Shown here one piece after another: positions 33,005 through 42,691 of a stretch of 64,000 nucleotides of DNA (its first letter is position 1; the number at the start of each line of letters is the position of its first letter). Position numbers and translations under genes: made by a program. The DNA comes from QWHO01 sp021404945 (GTDB taxonomy: Bacteria; Vulcanimicrobiota; Xenobia; Xenobiales; QWHO01): assembly GCA_963169765.1 (NCBI GenBank), contig CAUJEN010000057.1:1-64000 (forward strand). The letters run 5' to 3'. The notes under the pieces were generated by a model, which saw only the letters and a list, made by a program, of their open reading frames with translations, searched no databases and had not been told where the DNA came from.

Positions 33005-34165
33005 GTGCTCAAGAAGCTCTTTGAGAGTAAAACCAGGAAGAACCCGAAGGTTCCCTTTTTGGTGGAGGCCGGGGGCGCGGTCTGCGTGCACGTCATGGAG
33101 GAGATTTTCTGGATCGGAGACCAGCCCCTCCGGCCGCTATCCAAGGAGCTTCACATCCTTGAGCCCTTCCTGCAGGAGCGGCGTGACCGCAATGAGCCGC
33201 TCGAAGCCCAGCGAGTTGCAGACCGTCTGGAGATGACCCTCCAGCGCGAGGACCCGAGCCGGTGTTACCGCCTGAGCGTCCACCCCCTGCGCTGCACGAT
33301 CACCTGGAGCGAAGAGCTGAACGACGAGGTCGACGCCCGCATCCCCGCTCTCGAGCCGATCTGGAATCGCAACATCGCTCACCCCCCCTGGCCACCCCGG
33401 GCCGGGCGCACCACCATCTCCGCCGCCTGGCTGCCGGACGGAGTCCTCCTTCTCCTGGGCGACTGGGTCACCTGGATGGACCCCGGGACAGGCCGCGTGC
33501 TCGGGGAGTGGCCACTCCCGGGAAAAAAGGGCACTCGAGCCGCGGTGGAGTTGCTGGCTGTCACCCGGTTAGGAATTCTGGGCACCTATCGCGCCTTCCA
33601 CGAGACCCTGCCGCCGGTCGCAGGAATGTTGATCATGAAATTCGATGGCCAGCCCCGTTGGAAGCTGTTTCCGACCATGAGCTCGGTGTCCGTCGACGAG
33701 CCACTGGTCAGTACCGCCACGCAACTGGTCGTGGAGGGCCGGGCCACCTCGGAGGATAACCGGGTTTCACGCGCCCAGTGGGTCATCGACATGGAGGGCA
33801 ACCGAGCTTACACCGCTGTCGTGGGCGGCCCGCCGGAGGATGCCGAGGTGGAGCGGTGCCTGGCGCTCGGCCCGGTTCCACCCAACGCGCTCGAATTCTT
33901 TCCGGTCGGGGAGCAGATGATGGGCACTCACCCCAGCCACAAGCTGACCAGGCGGCTGGTAATGCCCGCCCGGCCCGACCCGGAGAGCGTTCTGAAGGGA
34001 GTTCTTTGGAAGGGACGAGCCCTGGCCTATCAGCTTCGACACGACAGCCTGAAGCTGTACGCCTGGGAGGCCGAGGACCTGGCAAGAGCGAGTTGTCCCT
34101 CCTGCCACAAGCCGGTCCCCCTCCGTGCCTACCACTGCTCCTGCGGCCACCCCTGGACCCCTTGA
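33005..34165 (+). CDS. Protein of unknown function with C-terminal zinc ribbon
   Basis: 386 residues, soluble, no signal peptide. The middle third has beta-propeller-like strands (AAWLPDGVLLLLGDWVTWMD, then LGILGTYRAF). The last 30 residues have paired cysteines, CPSC then CSCG with intervening His, a zinc-ribbon arrangement. GTG start with AAGGGG upstream. It sits between the two secreted TPR/EF-hand paralogues, all on the same strand and about 40-300 bases apart, so the three may work together. I do not recognise the family. Confidence 0.65.
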   Translation: MLKKLFESKTRKNPKVPFLVEAGGAVCVHVMEEIFWIGDQPLRPLSKELHILEPFLQERRDRNEPLEAQRVADRLEMTLQREDPSRCYRLSVHPLRCTITWSEELNDEVDARIPALEPIWNRNIAHPPWPPRAGRTTISAAWLPDGVLLLLGDWVTWMDPGTGRVLGEWPLPGKKGTRAAVELLAVTRLGILGTYRAFHETLPPVAGMLIMKFDGQPRWKLFPTMSSVSVDEPLVSTATQLVVEGRATSEDNRVSRAQWVIDMEGNRAYTAVVGGPPEDAEVERCLALGPVPPNALEFFPVGEQMMGTHPSHKLTRRLVMPARPDPESVLKGVLWKGRALAYQLRHDSLKLYAWEAEDLARASCPSCHKPVPLRAYHCSCGHPWTP

Positions 34166-34203
34166 CCCTGAGGAAAACAGAAAGGAATCAAAGAGAAGCT
34201 GCG

Positions 34204-35295
34204 ATGAAGCGAACCATCATCCTCCTCTTCATCTGCCTGCTCATCGCCCAGGCCCGGGGCGAGGCGGTCCACGAAGAGCTGGTGGACGTACCCACCGACC
34301 GCATGATCGCCAACCTGGAGAAGCGCGGGAGCAAGGACGCCCACGCGCTCTATCTGCTGGGCCGGGTTCACTCGCTGGCTTACGCCCAGGGGCTGAGTGC
34401 GTTCCAGGTGCGCAAGGGTGAGCAAGATCCCTATTTCGGACGGTTCGACCAGGGGGTTCCCCCCGCGCCCCCCGATGCGGGTGCGGCCAAAAGAAGCAAG
34501 CACCTGAGCAAGGCGATCTCCGCCTACCGTCAGGCCGTCAAGCTCGATTCGGGCAATCTCAGCGCCCGGCTCGGGCTGAGCTGGTGCCTGCAGCAGTCGG
34601 GCGATAAGCGGGCAGCCCTGGTTGGCTACCGCGAGACCTTCAAGCTGGCTTACCCGGCCCAGATCAAGAAGGAAGGCCCGCTCTTCACCACCTCGCTGGC
34701 CGAGGAGACGGGTCGCTACCTGCTCGCGCTGCTCGACCCCAGGAAGGACGCCGCCGAGATCGCCGAGGTCAACAAGAAGATGCAATCTCTGCAACGCCTC
34801 CCGCGGGCTATCACCCCGGTGCTGATTCCGCTTGAGCGGGGCCTTGCTTTCGAAGATTTGGCTGACCCGGCGGCCGCGGTCAGTTTCGACCTGGACGGAA
34901 CCGGGCCGCGCAACTGGGGCTGGATCACTCCCCGAGCCGGCTGGCTGGTCTACCGCCGAAGCTGCCCGCGCATTCGCTCGGGGATCCAGCTCCTGGGCAG
35001 CGTCTCCTGGTGGGTCTTCTGGCGCGACGGCTACGAGGCCATGAGCGCCCTGGACGACGACGGCGACGGCTGGTTGGCCGGGCCCGAGCTGGAGGGGTTG
35101 GCTGTCTGGAACGACGCCGACCGGGATGGCACTTCCACCGAGGCCGAGATTCTGAGCCTGAGCGATCTCGGGGTCAAGGCCCTGAGCTGCCAGGGGAGGG
35201 CTCATCCCCTGGGCTTCCCTTACAGTCCGGGAGGCATCCGCTACCGGGAGGGGGAGCCGGGCGACTCTTACGACTGGATGCCCCTCGGGCGCTAG
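34204..35295 (+). CDS. Secreted TPR protein with two EF-hand loops, paralogue 2
   Basis: 363 residues, collinear with the protein at 31609-32709 at perhaps half identity. Signal peptide MKRTIILLFICLLIAQARG, then VDVPTDRMIANLEK, TPR-like helices, RAITPVLIPLERG and FDLDGTG. The EF loops are DDDGDGWLAGPE and DADRDGTSTEAE, and the C-terminus is LGFPYSPGGIRY...YDWMP. The ATG at 34204 is chosen because it opens the signal peptide; the frame is open upstream but overlaps the preceding gene. Conservation of both EF loops in both copies suggests calcium binding matters. The 140 bases after it contain no gene. Confidence 0.75.
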   Translation: MKRTIILLFICLLIAQARGEAVHEELVDVPTDRMIANLEKRGSKDAHALYLLGRVHSLAYAQGLSAFQVRKGEQDPYFGRFDQGVPPAPPDAGAAKRSKHLSKAISAYRQAVKLDSGNLSARLGLSWCLQQSGDKRAALVGYRETFKLAYPAQIKKEGPLFTTSLAEETGRYLLALLDPRKDAAEIAEVNKKMQSLQRLPRAITPVLIPLERGLAFEDLADPAAAVSFDLDGTGPRNWGWITPRAGWLVYRRSCPRIRSGIQLLGSVSWWVFWRDGYEAMSALDDDGDGWLAGPELEGLAVWNDADRDGTSTEAEILSLSDLGVKALSCQGRAHPLGFPYSPGGIRYREGEPGDSYDWMPLGR

Positions 35296-35436
35296 AAGTC
35301 CGGCCGCAACCCCCCATAGGAGGAGCTACGCTCTCGGGAGCCCCTACCCCCGGCTCCGCCACCACAAGGTATTGTAGCGGCGGGACTTGTAGCGCAATTG
35401 TTGGGCGGAAAACCGGGGTTTCCGACTGCGCTCCTA

Positions 35437-37062
35437 CTAGCCCCGCGTTCGCAGGAACTGACCCAGCGTGGTCGCCTGGCGACCGGTGCCGGTGCCCAGC
35501 TCACGAGCCCTGTCGAGCAACTCCTCGATGCGCTGGTAGAGCGCCGGGTCCTTGCTCTTGAGGACCTCGGGCTCGGTGTGGTAGAGCAAGAAACCGTCCC
35601 CGATGTACTCGCGCACGTTGGAGCGCGAATAGTCAGTGATGGCCCGGGTGCCGCCCTCGCGGCCCACCTGGTCGAAGGCCTTGCCCACCTCGGCATACCA
35701 GGTCTTGTGCCAGGCCGGGTCGAGCTTCTCGACCAGAAAATCCAGCGCGTGGCCAAACTCGTGCACCGGCGTGGTGGCGGTCAGGCGGAAGTCGCGAATC
35801 AGAGTCTGGTTCAGGCCCCCCTTCCAGAAGTACTGGCCCATCGTGCCATCGGGCTCGCCATCGGCGTCCTTGCCGCTGTTGATCTTACCGTCCGGGTTGG
35901 CCCAGCTCTGCACCGTGCCCCAGTCGTGCTCGTCCAGGCGCATGACCTTCCCGCCCACCTCGGTGTAGATCAGGTCGGGCACCAGGATGTTGAATCGGCG
36001 GTGGTCGATGGGGATCCGCTCGGGATGCTTGCGAGCCGCCTCCAGCGAAGCCGCGCTCATGGGCTTACCCGCGGCCCGAGCCCCCTGCTGATACTGGGTC
36101 AGGGTGTGCTCGCGGGCCTGCACCAGCCGCTCGCCGTTGATCAGCTCCACCAGGCGCGAGAACTCCTCCATCTGCTCGGGCGTCGTAGCCCCGTTGATCA
36201 CCGCCATCTGGTGCACGGTGGTGGGGAACTGAGCGTGCATCATCTGCACCAGGCCCATCATGTTGCCCATCTGCTCGAGCCGAATGGGATAGTTGAAGGG
36301 CTTGACGTTCAGGTCCGACAGAGCCGTCTGCTCGTAGAGAAAGCCGTTCTTCTCGCTGCTCAACTTGCCCAGCTGGACGTTGAGGTCTTGCATGGCCTGC
36401 TGGTCGGGGGTGAGTTGGGGCGGTGCCCCCCCGAAACCGCCAAAGCCGCCGGGGTAGTGTCCGGCCATCGCCAGCGGCATGGGAGGTACCCCGATGCGCG
36501 CCGCCAGGCGGTCACGCTCTATTTCGATCGTCTGCATGGGGGCGTCGAAGCGCTGGTGGCTCTCCTGGTTGAGGCGGGCCACGAAACCCGTGATCTCGTC
36601 CTTGCGACGCTCGTAGTCTTGCGGGCTCTGCTCGCGCAGGACTCCCGTTTGAGCCAGGTCCTGCCCTTCGTGCATCACCTGCACCTTGAGCCCGTGCCGC
36701 GAAAGGAGCGAGAGCACCTGGGGGTCCACCGGGCTCAGCGATTTCTGCAGCGTCTTCAGCTCCTGGGCGCTGGTGGCAGGATGGGCCATGCCGGCCACCA
36801 GCTCGGCCGAGGACTGCTGGGCCAGCATCAGAGCCGGCACCTGGGGACCGCCGATCATCAGCCCTCCCGCCAGGCTCAGGACACCGGCACCGATCATGGC
36901 CGCCTTGCGCCATCCGCGGGGGCCGGTGGGCACCTCGGGGGCAGCCTGGGGGCGCCCATGGAGGACGACCTCATCGGGAGACTCGAGCCAGGCCGAGGAT
37001 CCGGGCGGAGGCATCCTTTGGAGCGGGCTGGCGCTCACGGGGCGCTGGATGGGGGAAAGCAT
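35437..37062 (-). CDS. Membrane-anchored HEFGH zinc metallopeptidase
   Basis: 541 residues. A short cytoplasmic part, one membrane helix at about 54-72, then a long extracytoplasmic region with a Gly/Pro-rich GGFGGFGG linker near 205-212. The zincin motif His434-EFGH-His438 lies in TTPVHEFGHALDF. A later region, YIGDGFLLYHTEP, carries a candidate third-ligand Glu/Asp like anthrax lethal-factor-type peptidases. The ATG at 37062 is the sensible start; the frame happens to stay open another 2.2 kb through the opposite strand of lhr, which is not real coding. Substrate unknown. It diverges from lhr with a 63-base gap. Confidence 0.75.
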   Translation of the reverse strand: MLSPIQRPVSASPLQRMPPPGSSAWLESPDEVVLHGRPQAAPEVPTGPRGWRKAAMIGAGVLSLAGGLMIGGPQVPALMLAQQSSAELVAGMAHPATSAQELKTLQKSLSPVDPQVLSLLSRHGLKVQVMHEGQDLAQTGVLREQSPQDYERRKDEITGFVARLNQESHQRFDAPMQTIEIERDRLAARIGVPPMPLAMAGHYPGGFGGFGGAPPQLTPDQQAMQDLNVQLGKLSSEKNGFLYEQTALSDLNVKPFNYPIRLEQMGNMMGLVQMMHAQFPTTVHQMAVINGATTPEQMEEFSRLVELINGERLVQAREHTLTQYQQGARAAGKPMSAASLEAARKHPERIPIDHRRFNILVPDLIYTEVGGKVMRLDEHDWGTVQSWANPDGKINSGKDADGEPDGTMGQYFWKGGLNQTLIRDFRLTATTPVHEFGHALDFLVEKLDPAWHKTWYAEVGKAFDQVGREGGTRAITDYSRSNVREYIGDGFLLYHTEPEVLKSKDPALYQRIEELLDRARELGTGTGRQATTLGQFLRTRG

Positions 37063-37125
37063 TGATCTGTGAATTCGCTGAGCAGGCGATAGGGGCCTTC
37101 GTGTGCTGGCGGCGAAACGGCCAGC

Positions 37126-40100
37126 ATGAGCTTGACGACTGAAGCCCTGCCCTTCGGTCCGGCCACATGCCGCTGGTTCCAGCAGAACTTCCCGGCCGCC
37201 ACGCCCGTGCAACAAAGAGGCTGGCCGCTCATCGCTCAGGGGCACAACACCCTGCTGCTCGCCCCCACGGGCAGCGGCAAGACGCTGGCCGCCTTCCTGG
37301 CCGGCATCGACCGGCTGATCCAGCACCCGGTCGAGAAACCGGGGGTGCGCCTGCTCTACCTCTCCCCCCTCAAAGCGCTGGTCTACGACGTGGAGCGCAA
37401 CCTGCAAGCTCCCCTCATCGGCATCGCCCGCTCGGCCGAGGCTCTCGAGCTGGCCACCCGCCTGCCCCGGGTGGACATCCGCACGGGCGACACCCCGCAG
37501 CGGCTGCGCGCCGCCCAGCGCAAGGAGCCGGCCGAGATCCTGGTGACCACCCCCGAGAGCCTCTACCTCTTGCTCAGCTCGCAGGCCCGCGAGACGCTGC
37601 GCTCGGTCCAGACGGTGATCGTGGACGAGATCCACGCCGTGGCCGGCACCAAGCGGGGGGTGCACCTGGCCGTCAGCCTGGAGCGATTGTCCGAGCTTTG
37701 CCAGCGCGATCCCCAGCGGGTGGGCCTGTCGGCCACGGTGCGTCCGGTGGAGGAGGTGGCCCGCTTTCTCGGTGGCGCCCGAGCGGTGGAGGTGGTGGAC
37801 ACCACCGAGCTCCCCCACCTCGACCTTCAGGTGCGAGTGCCGGTGGCCGACATGGAGGCGCCCCCCGAGGGCGGCTCCATCCTGCAAGAGCTGAAAAAAA
37901 GCGAGGCCAACGAGCCCACCGGCTTCCTGCAATCGCTCTACCCGCGCCTGCTCGAGGAGATCCGCGCGCACCGCTCCACCATCTTGTTCGTCAACAACCG
38001 CGGCATGTGCGAGCGGCTGGCCACCCGCCTCAACGAGCTGGCCGGAGACGAGCTGGTGCGCTCGCACCACGGCTCCATCAGCCAGGGCCAGCGACGCGAG
38101 ATGGAGGAAGCCCTCAAGGCGGGCCAGCTCAAGGCCATCGTGGCCACCAGCTCGCTGGAGCTGGGCATCGACATGGGAGCGGTGGACCTGGTGTTGCAGA
38201 TCGCCTCCCCTCAGTCGGTGGCTCGCGGCCTGCAGCGGGTGGGCCGGGCCGGTCACCAGGTGGGAGCCATCAGCATCGGACGGCTCTATCCCAAGCACCG
38301 GGGCGATCTGCTCGAATGCGCCGTGGTGGGGCGTGAAATGCTCCAGGGCCACATCGAGCCCCTCAAGGTGCCTCGCAACGCGCTTGATGTTCTGAGCCAG
38401 CAGATCGTCTCCATCATCGCCACCGAGGAGCGGACGGTGGAAGAGCTGGAGGGATTCCTGCGCCGGGCCTATCCCTACCGCGAGCTGACCCGCGAGGCAC
38501 TGCACTCGGTGCTGGACATGCTCAGCGGACGCTACCCCTCCACCGACTTCGCCGAGCTGCGCCCCCGCCTGAACTGGGATCGCGAGACCGGCTTCTTGAC
38601 CGCGCGACGGGGGGCGGGCTCGCTGGCCATGGTGAACGGCGGAACCATCCCCGACCGGGGCATGTACGGCGTGCACCTGGGCCCGGAGGGGCCCCGGGTG
38701 GGCGAGATGGACGAGGAGATGGCCTACGAGGTGCGGCGTGGTCAGAACTTTGTGCTGGGCAGCACCACCTGGCGCATCGAGGAGATCACCCGCGACCGGG
38801 TGGTGGTCAGCCCCGCGCCCGGCGAGCCGGGGCGGCTCCCCTTCTGGCGCGGCGACGGTCCCGGGCGCACCGTCGAGCTGGGCCGAGCGCTGGGCGCATT
38901 CTGCCGCGAGCTGTCCCGGCAAGACGACCCTGAGGGCTGGGTGAAGCAGAGCTCTCCCCTGGACGAGCTGGCCGCCCGCAACCTGGTGGCCTTCGTGCAG
39001 GAGCAACTGGAGGTCACCGGCACGCTGCCCACCGACCGGGCCATCACGGTGGAGCGCTTTCGAGACGAGCTGGGCGACTGGCGCATCTGCATCCTGTCCC
39101 CCTTTGGGGCTCGCGTACACGCTCCCTGGGCCCTGGCCATCGAGGGCGTGCTGAGCCAGGAGGCGGGATTTGACGTGCAGACGGTGTGGAGCGACGATGG
39201 CATCGTGCTCAGGCTGGTGGAAGGCGAGGTGGATCTGGAGAAGCTCTTCCCCGACCCCGACGAGGCCGAGGACCTGGCGGTGGATCAGCTCTCCCACACC
39301 GGTATCTTCGCCTCCCAGTTTCGCGAGAACGCGGGGCGGGCTCTGCTCCTCCCCCGCCGCTATCCGGGGCAGCGCACGCCACTTTGGACCCAGCGCCTCA
39401 AGGCCCAGGCCCTGCTGGCCACGGCCAGCGCCTTTCCCAGCTTCCCCATCATCCTGGAGACTTACCGCAGCTGCCTGCAGGACTACTTCGACCTGCCGGC
39501 CCTGATCGAGCTGTTGCGTGCTCTCCAGCGGCGCGAGATCAGGGTGGACGAGGTGGAGACCACCGCTCCCTCGCCCATGGCCCGCTCGCTGGCCTTCGCC
39601 TATCAGGCCGCCTACCTCTACGAGGGGGACACGCCCCTGGCCGAGCGCCGGGCCCAGGCCCTGACGCTGGATCGCAAGATGCTGCGTGAGCTCTTAGGCC
39701 GAGAAGACCTGCGGACGCTGCTCGACCCGCAGGTGCTGCAAGAGCTGGAGGAGGAGCTGCTCCACAGGCCGCTGCGCCATGCCGACGATCTGCACGACCT
39801 GCTTCGCCAGGTGGGAGACCGCAGCCCGACTGAAACCAGAGCCCCCCGCGAGTGGCTCGCCCAGCTCGAGCAGGCCCGCAGGATCGCCCGCTTGCGACTG
39901 GGGGGCGAGGAGCGCCTGGTCGCGGTGGAGGACGCCGCCCTCTACCGCGACGGGCTGGGAGCCGCCCTGCCAGGGGGGTTGCCCCGGGTTTTCCTGGAGC
40001 CGGCCGAGCGCCCCCTGGAGACGCTGTTCTTGCGCTACGCCCGCACCCACGGCCCCTTCACCACCCGGGAGCTGGCCGAGCGCTACGCCCTGGTGCCGGG

Positions 40101-41400
40101 TCAGGTGGAGCCGGTGCTGCGGGCCCTGGCCGACCGGGGGCGCCTGCTTTCAGGCGACTTTCGCCCCGGAGGCCATGAGCTGGAATGGCTCGACCCGGAC
40201 GTGCTGCGCAAGTTGAAGCGGCGCACGCTGGCGCGGCTGAGAAAGCAGATCGCTCCCGTCGAGCCGGCCGTGCTGGGTCGCTTTCTGCCCTCCTGGCAGG
40301 GAGTAGGCTCGCCCCAACGGGGCCACAACCGTCTGCGCGAGGTGCTGGCCCAACTGGAAGGCTTGGCCCTGCCCTTCTCCGACCTGGAGCGCTGGATCTT
40401 ACCGGCCCGCGTCAGGGACTTCCAGCCCCGGATGCTGGATGAGCAGGGCGCCTCGGGCCAGCTGATCTGGGTGGGGGCCGGCTCACTCGGCCCCAGCGAC
40501 GGCCGCCTTGCCATCTACCGGCGCGAGCGCTTCAGCCAGCTGGCCGAGCCGCCGCCTCGGTACGGGGGAGAGAACGATCTGGCACGGCAGATCCTCGAGC
40601 ACCTCGAGGCGAAAGGCAGCTCGTTCTTCTTCCAACTGCCCTCGGCCAACGCGCAGGATCTGCTGCAAGCCCTGGCCGAGCTGAGCTGGAAGGGCCTGAT
40701 CACCAACGACACCTTCCAGCCCCTGCGCCTCTTTGGTCGCGCCCGGCGCCGTCCAGGACGAAATGACCCGCTGCTCACCGGCGGGCGATGGTCGCTGGTC
40801 AGCTCCTTCTTCGATCAGCCGCCCGACAAGACGCGCCAGGCCGTGGCTCGGGCCCACGCCCTGCTCGAGCGCTACGGCGTGGTCAGTCGCGAGACGGCCG
40901 CCGTCGAGCGGCTCGGCTCACTGTATAGCGTGCTCAAGGAGATGGAGGAGAGCGGGCAGGTGCGCCGCGGCTACTTCGTGGAGGGCCTCAGCGGGGCCCA
41001 GTTCGCCTATTCGGGGGCAGTCGATCGCCTGCGCGGCTGTCGCGAGGACGAAGCCGGGGTCGTGCTCTTGGCCAGCACCGACCCGGCCAACCCTTACGGC
41101 GCGCTGGTTCCCTGGCCCGAGTGCGCCGGCCGTCCCAGGCGGGCGGCCGGCACCTTCGTCGTGCTGCGCGGGGGTGAGCCGGCGCTGTTTGTGGAGAAGA
41201 ATGCCCGCCGGGTGCTCACCTTCCCGGCCTTCGACGAGAAGGCCGCAGCCGCCCTGGACGAGCTGGCCGCCCGGGCCCGGGGGAAGATTCTGCGCATCGA
41301 GCAGATCGATGGCGAGGGCGCCCCCGCCTCCAGATCCGCGCCGGCCTTCCGTCAGGCCGGCTTCAAAGGCGAGCTCACCGCTCTGACGCGCATGCTCTGA
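37126..41400 (+). CDS. lhr: Large helicase-related protein Lhr
   Basis: 1424 residues. RecA domain 1 has Walker A APTGSGKT (46-53), TPES, VDEIHAV and LSATVRP; domain 2 has SSLELGIDMG and QRVGRAGHQ. The beta and winged-helix domains and the long C-terminal extension typical of full-length Lhr follow, close to the usual 1400-1550 residues. Lhr is a 3'-to-5' single-stranded-DNA-stimulated superfamily-2 helicase tied to DNA repair. The ATG start directly follows the divergent promoter gap. No defect seen. Confidence 0.93.
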   Translation: MSLTTEALPFGPATCRWFQQNFPAATPVQQRGWPLIAQGHNTLLLAPTGSGKTLAAFLAGIDRLIQHPVEKPGVRLLYLSPLKALVYDVERNLQAPLIGIARSAEALELATRLPRVDIRTGDTPQRLRAAQRKEPAEILVTTPESLYLLLSSQARETLRSVQTVIVDEIHAVAGTKRGVHLAVSLERLSELCQRDPQRVGLSATVRPVEEVARFLGGARAVEVVDTTELPHLDLQVRVPVADMEAPPEGGSILQELKKSEANEPTGFLQSLYPRLLEEIRAHRSTILFVNNRGMCERLATRLNELAGDELVRSHHGSISQGQRREMEEALKAGQLKAIVATSSLELGIDMGAVDLVLQIASPQSVARGLQRVGRAGHQVGAISIGRLYPKHRGDLLECAVVGREMLQGHIEPLKVPRNALDVLSQQIVSIIATEERTVEELEGFLRRAYPYRELTREALHSVLDMLSGRYPSTDFAELRPRLNWDRETGFLTARRGAGSLAMVNGGTIPDRGMYGVHLGPEGPRVGEMDEEMAYEVRRGQNFVLGSTTWRIEEITRDRVVVSPAPGEPGRLPFWRGDGPGRTVELGRALGAFCRELSRQDDPEGWVKQSSPLDELAARNLVAFVQEQLEVTGTLPTDRAITVERFRDELGDWRICILSPFGARVHAPWALAIEGVLSQEAGFDVQTVWSDDGIVLRLVEGEVDLEKLFPDPDEAEDLAVDQLSHTGIFASQFRENAGRALLLPRRYPGQRTPLWTQRLKAQALLATASAFPSFPIILETYRSCLQDYFDLPALIELLRALQRREIRVDEVETTAPSPMARSLAFAYQAAYLYEGDTPLAERRAQALTLDRKMLRELLGREDLRTLLDPQVLQELEEELLHRPLRHADDLHDLLRQVGDRSPTETRAPREWLAQLEQARRIARLRLGGEERLVAVEDAALYRDGLGAALPGGLPRVFLEPAERPLETLFLRYARTHGPFTTRELAERYALVPGQVEPVLRALADRGRLLSGDFRPGGHELEWLDPDVLRKLKRRTLARLRKQIAPVEPAVLGRFLPSWQGVGSPQRGHNRLREVLAQLEGLALPFSDLERWILPARVRDFQPRMLDEQGASGQLIWVGAGSLGPSDGRLAIYRRERFSQLAEPPPRYGGENDLARQILEHLEAKGSSFFFQLPSANAQDLLQALAELSWKGLITNDTFQPLRLFGRARRRPGRNDPLLTGGRWSLVSSFFDQPPDKTRQAVARAHALLERYGVVSRETAAVERLGSLYSVLKEMEESGQVRRGYFVEGLSGAQFAYSGAVDRLRGCREDEAGVVLLASTDPANPYGALVPWPECAGRPRRAAGTFVVLRGGEPALFVEKNARRVLTFPAFDEKAAAALDELAARARGKILRIEQIDGEGAPASRSAPAFRQAGFKGELTALTRML

Positions 41401-41414
41401 GGCGCCGCCTGTGG

Positions 41415-42221
41415 TCAGTTCCTGAGATAGACGGAGAAGGGGGCCTGGTGGGTGAACCGGCTGGCATAGCCCGGGTCGCTACCAACTCGAATCTCCTTTC
41501 TTGCTTCCTCAATGGACATGGCTCGAACATCCACCAGCACTTCCACGGGCAGCCCGGCAGGCGGAGGGGCCGAGAAGGACTCAAAACCAAGCAAGAACGA
41601 GGCCACAATCTTCTTCTCGCCCAGTCCGGCCTCGGCCATGGCCGTCAGGTCAAACCCGTTGGGGCGGGTTAAATAGGGAGCGACGTTATTGAGGAGGGTT
41701 TCCTCGGTCGTCTCATCGGTGGGCAGGGTCGGCGGGCCCGAGTCGATCTCCTTGCGGATCAAGACTTTGTGAGGACAACGGTCGTCGTATCCGTTAGCAC
41801 CGGCTCCCCCGGCACAGATCTGGCCAAATGTGTTGTTGTGGTTTTGAGGAACCACCAGGTAGTAGAGCACGTTCCGCTGCCAGAAGGGCGTTCCATCCTG
41901 CTTTCGCACCACCTCTCCCGTGGCCGGATCGATCGGTGACAGGAACCACAGGGCTTCCCCGTCTCTGCCCCCTCCCCCGAGGGAGTCGCCCACGAAGGAG
42001 CGGGATAAGGCGCCCGGTCGTGCCAGCACCAGATCGCGCTCAACTGCTGCGCGCGCCTTGCGCAACTCTCGCATGCAGGTGTCGATGCCACTGGTTCGGC
42101 GCAAAGTGCTCCTGGACTCGTTGAACAAGACCCCGGCCACCATGAGCAGGAGGGAGAAAATCCCGAAAACCACGACCAGCTCCGTCAGCGAGTGGGCGGC
42201 ACGGGCTCGCTTAAGGAGCAT
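41415..42221 (-). CDS. Minor pseudopilin, PulJ/PilW-like
   Basis: 268 residues. The N-terminus RARAAHSLTELVVVFGIF is a class-III (prepilin) leader: a basic head, then a hydrophobic helix with Glu at +5. The residue before the cut is His rather than Gly or Ala, which is unusual. The rest is a globular domain, including PIDPATGEV and an 18-residue Cys-containing loop. Last gene of a three-gene operon of minor pilins; it overlaps the previous gene by 11 bases. Probably part of a type IV pilus tip or type II secretion pseudopilus. Confidence 0.75.
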   Translation of the reverse strand: MLLKRARAAHSLTELVVVFGIFSLLLMVAGVLFNESRSTLRRTSGIDTCMRELRKARAAVERDLVLARPGALSRSFVGDSLGGGGRDGEALWFLSPIDPATGEVVRKQDGTPFWQRNVLYYLVVPQNHNNTFGQICAGGAGANGYDDRCPHKVLIRKEIDSGPPTLPTDETTEETLLNNVAPYLTRPNGFDLTAMAEAGLGEKKIVASFLLGFESFSAPPPAGLPVEVLVDVRAMSIEEARKEIRVGSDPGYASRFTHQAPFSVYLRN

Positions 42222-42690
42222 GCTCTTCCACCAGCCTGCTGGCCTGGACCTGCATCTTTCCATAGCCCTGGCGCTGGCCGTTGTTGGACCGTGCTTCCCA
42301 CCACCAGACAAGGATATCCACCTTCTTCACCCGATTGTTGGGGATGGCACCACCGAGCGGGCCTCCGGCCGCGTCCAGAACGGTATTGGCGTAGATGACG
42401 TACTCGTAGCGCACCCCTCCGATTGTCTCCTGGGTCGGACCTCGCCAGAGCCCGGCCGCTCCCCAGAAAGAGGCGTTGGTGCCGGCCGGCAGGTCGTTTG
42501 CCACCTGGTAGAGCGTGCGGTTCATCAGAGAGTCGGATACCTGAGTGGCAGGTCCGAGCAGAGCGGACTTCTCGCTCGCGCGCAGGCTGGAGATGGTCGT
42601 GCCCACCAGGGCTAACAAGATCATGGCCAGCAAAGCCATCGCCAGCACGCACTCAGCCAGAGTGAAGGCCTTGCTGGAGTTCCGCCCCAT
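42211..42690 (-). CDS. Minor pseudopilin, PilV/GspI-like
   Basis: 159 residues. The prepilin signal is SSKAFTLAECVLAMALLAM: cleavage after Ala, Phe at +1 and Glu at +5. One N-terminal helix, then a small beta domain with ETIGGVRYEYVIYANTV and a Trp-rich strand (ILVWWWEAR). The ATG at 42690 begins the leader; the frame is open upstream but inside the preceding gene. Lies between the large PilX-like gene and the PulJ-like gene. Confidence 0.75.
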   Translation of the reverse strand: MGRNSSKAFTLAECVLAMALLAMILLALVGTTISSLRASEKSALLGPATQVSDSLMNRTLYQVANDLPAGTNASFWGAAGLWRGPTQETIGGVRYEYVIYANTVLDAAGGPLGGAIPNNRVKKVDILVWWWEARSNNGQRQGYGKMQVQASRLVEEHAP

Positions 42691-42691
42691 C

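Noticed and set aside
35398..37065. A 555-residue rightward frame
   Set aside because: Antisense to the HEFGH metallopeptidase; repetitive Leu/His/Gly content typical of a shadow.
37063..39297. Extension of the metallopeptidase frame by about 2.2 kb across the opposite strand of lhr
   Set aside because: It is antisense to intact helicase motifs and has the low-complexity His/Leu/Gly-rich look of a G+C-rich shadow; the signal-type start at 37062 is sufficient.
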